A DNA stretch of 6,576 bases from an uncultured Actinomycetes bacterium (GTDB lineage: Bacteria; Actinomycetota; Actinomycetes; Nanopelagicales; Nanopelagicaceae), in contig CAIYQS010000122.1 in assembly GCA_903928395.1 (NCBI GenBank), positions 1 to 6,576 on the forward strand, in the 5' to 3' direction. This document shows positions 6,054 through 6,576 of this stretch, one piece after another. Each line of letters opens with the position of its first letter. The stretch's first letter is position 1. The notes under the pieces were generated by a model that saw nothing but the letters and a program-made list of their open reading frames with translations, made no database searches and was not told the origin of the DNA. The position numbers were made by a program, and so were the translations under genes.

Positions 6054-6576
6054 TTAGTGAGTGTCTGCCATGCCTTCGGCAGCTGACTTCATGCGAGCGA
6101 TCTTCAGGATGGTGAGACCGAATACGCACTTTGCGAGTACATCCGCAATTGTGTATCCGATTTGACGACCGGTGAAGAGTCCCGCTGCTTGAGAAGCAGA
6201 TGGGTGCTTAATCAAGATTGGAAGCAGGTAAGAGATTGGGTAGACGCCCCAGGTACCGACCAAGAGAAGACGCAGACGGCTAACCGTTGCTGCAACACCT
6301 TCTGGCTGGCGATCCAATGACTTGGTGAGCTCTACGAAGAGGACATAGAGGATGTAAAGGAATGGAAGCGTTGAAAGAACTCCAAAGAGCACCTTTGTTC
6401 CATTGCTGCTTGAAATCTCTCCAGGGTAACCCAGAATGATCATCGCTGCAGATGCAGGGACCAAACGAGTGATGAGTGACTTCGAAGCATCCTTTGCGAG
6501 AGCAAGTACTGCAATTACCTCAACGAGGAGAAGTGGAACGGTGAGGATCCAGTCGATATAGCGGTATGCCTCATTG
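6054..6576 (-). CDS. Proton-pumping rhodopsin, xanthorhodopsin/actinorhodopsin type (N-terminus beyond window)
   Basis: The visible 173 residues cover helices C to G of a seven-helix retinal protein; helices A and B lie past the right edge. Helix C reads RYIDWILTVPLLLVE. In proteorhodopsin numbering this gives Arg94, proton acceptor Asp97, Thr101 and proton donor Glu108, the DTE motif of outward light-driven proton pumps, with Leu105 predicting green absorption. Helix G reads GYTIADVLAK, giving Asp227 and the retinal-binding Lys231 (Lys149 of the fragment, codon 6129-6131). GYPGE and the long LSTLPFLYILYVL helix E mark the xanthorhodopsin side of the family. The Gly in LFGVLS (fragment residue 65) aligns with proteorhodopsin Phe152 and xanthorhodopsin Gly156, the opening used by a carotenoid antenna. 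Codon use looks more C-ending and regular than in the polysaccharide genes, as expected of a strongly expressed core gene. A strong terminator follows. The retinal synthesis genes are not in this window. Confidence 0.95.
   Translation of the reverse strand, partial: NEAYRYIDWILTVPLLLVEVIAVLALAKDASKSLITRLVPASAAMIILGYPGEISSSNGTKVLFGVLSTLPFLYILYVLFVELTKSLDRQPEGVAATVSRLRLLLVGTWGVYPISYLLPILIKHPSASQAAGLFTGRQIGYTIADVLAKCVFGLTILKIARMKSAAEGMADTH

Noticed and set aside
6047..6060. TCAC-ATATTA-GTGA inverted repeat over the rhodopsin stop codon
   Set aside because: Four-base arms are expected by chance and the adjacent 11-bp terminator explains the region's function.
5977..6129. N-terminal extension of the small membrane protein into the rhodopsin 3' end
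   Set aside because: The extension would be rhodopsin sequence in another frame plus the terminator hairpin, with no membrane pattern; the ribosome site at 5985-5991 supports the short form.

Overview
The window looks like chromosomal DNA of a freshwater actinobacterium. The strongest marker is the right-hand gene, a xanthorhodopsin-like proton-pumping rhodopsin of the actinorhodopsin type. Moderate G+C by eye, tight gene spacing and the fused Wzz/BY-kinase architecture agree. The acI lineage (Nanopelagicales, e.g. Planktophila-like) is my best guess; Luna-type Microbacteriaceae are an alternative. This placement is inference from gene content, not a phylogeny.

Bases 1-5261 are part of a surface-polysaccharide (capsule/EPS) locus. 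The 5' end of gmd (minus strand, cut by the window edge) and fcl (plus strand) diverge from a very short shared region. Together they make GDP-L-fucose from GDP-mannose. Downstream of fcl on the plus strand come a low-molecular-weight protein tyrosine phosphatase with an extra C-terminal domain of unknown function, a Wzc-type BY-kinase (Wzz domain, kinase, tyrosine cluster, and an unusual histone-H1-like Lys/Ala/Pro tail), and a membrane polyprenyl-phosphate sugar-phosphotransferase that would start the repeat unit. The proposed logic is: nucleotide sugar supply (Gmd, Fcl), lipid-linked initiation (the phosphotransferase), and chain-length/export control by reversible tyrosine phosphorylation (kinase and phosphatase).

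Bases 5239-6576 are all on the minus strand. They hold a VanZ-family membrane protein whose 3' end overlaps the phosphotransferase tail to tail, a 79-residue membrane protein of unknown function, a clear intrinsic terminator, and the rhodopsin (helices C-G present, N-terminus beyond the window). The rhodopsin has the Asp-Thr-Glu pump motif, a Leu at the green-tuning site, the retinal Lys, and the small Gly at the position that opens the carotenoid-antenna fenestration in xanthorhodopsin.

No mobile element, tRNA, rRNA or CRISPR array was seen, and no gene-free stretch exceeds about 120 bases. The best candidates for something undescribed are the basic tail on the BY-kinase and the unassigned C-terminal domain on its partner phosphatase.
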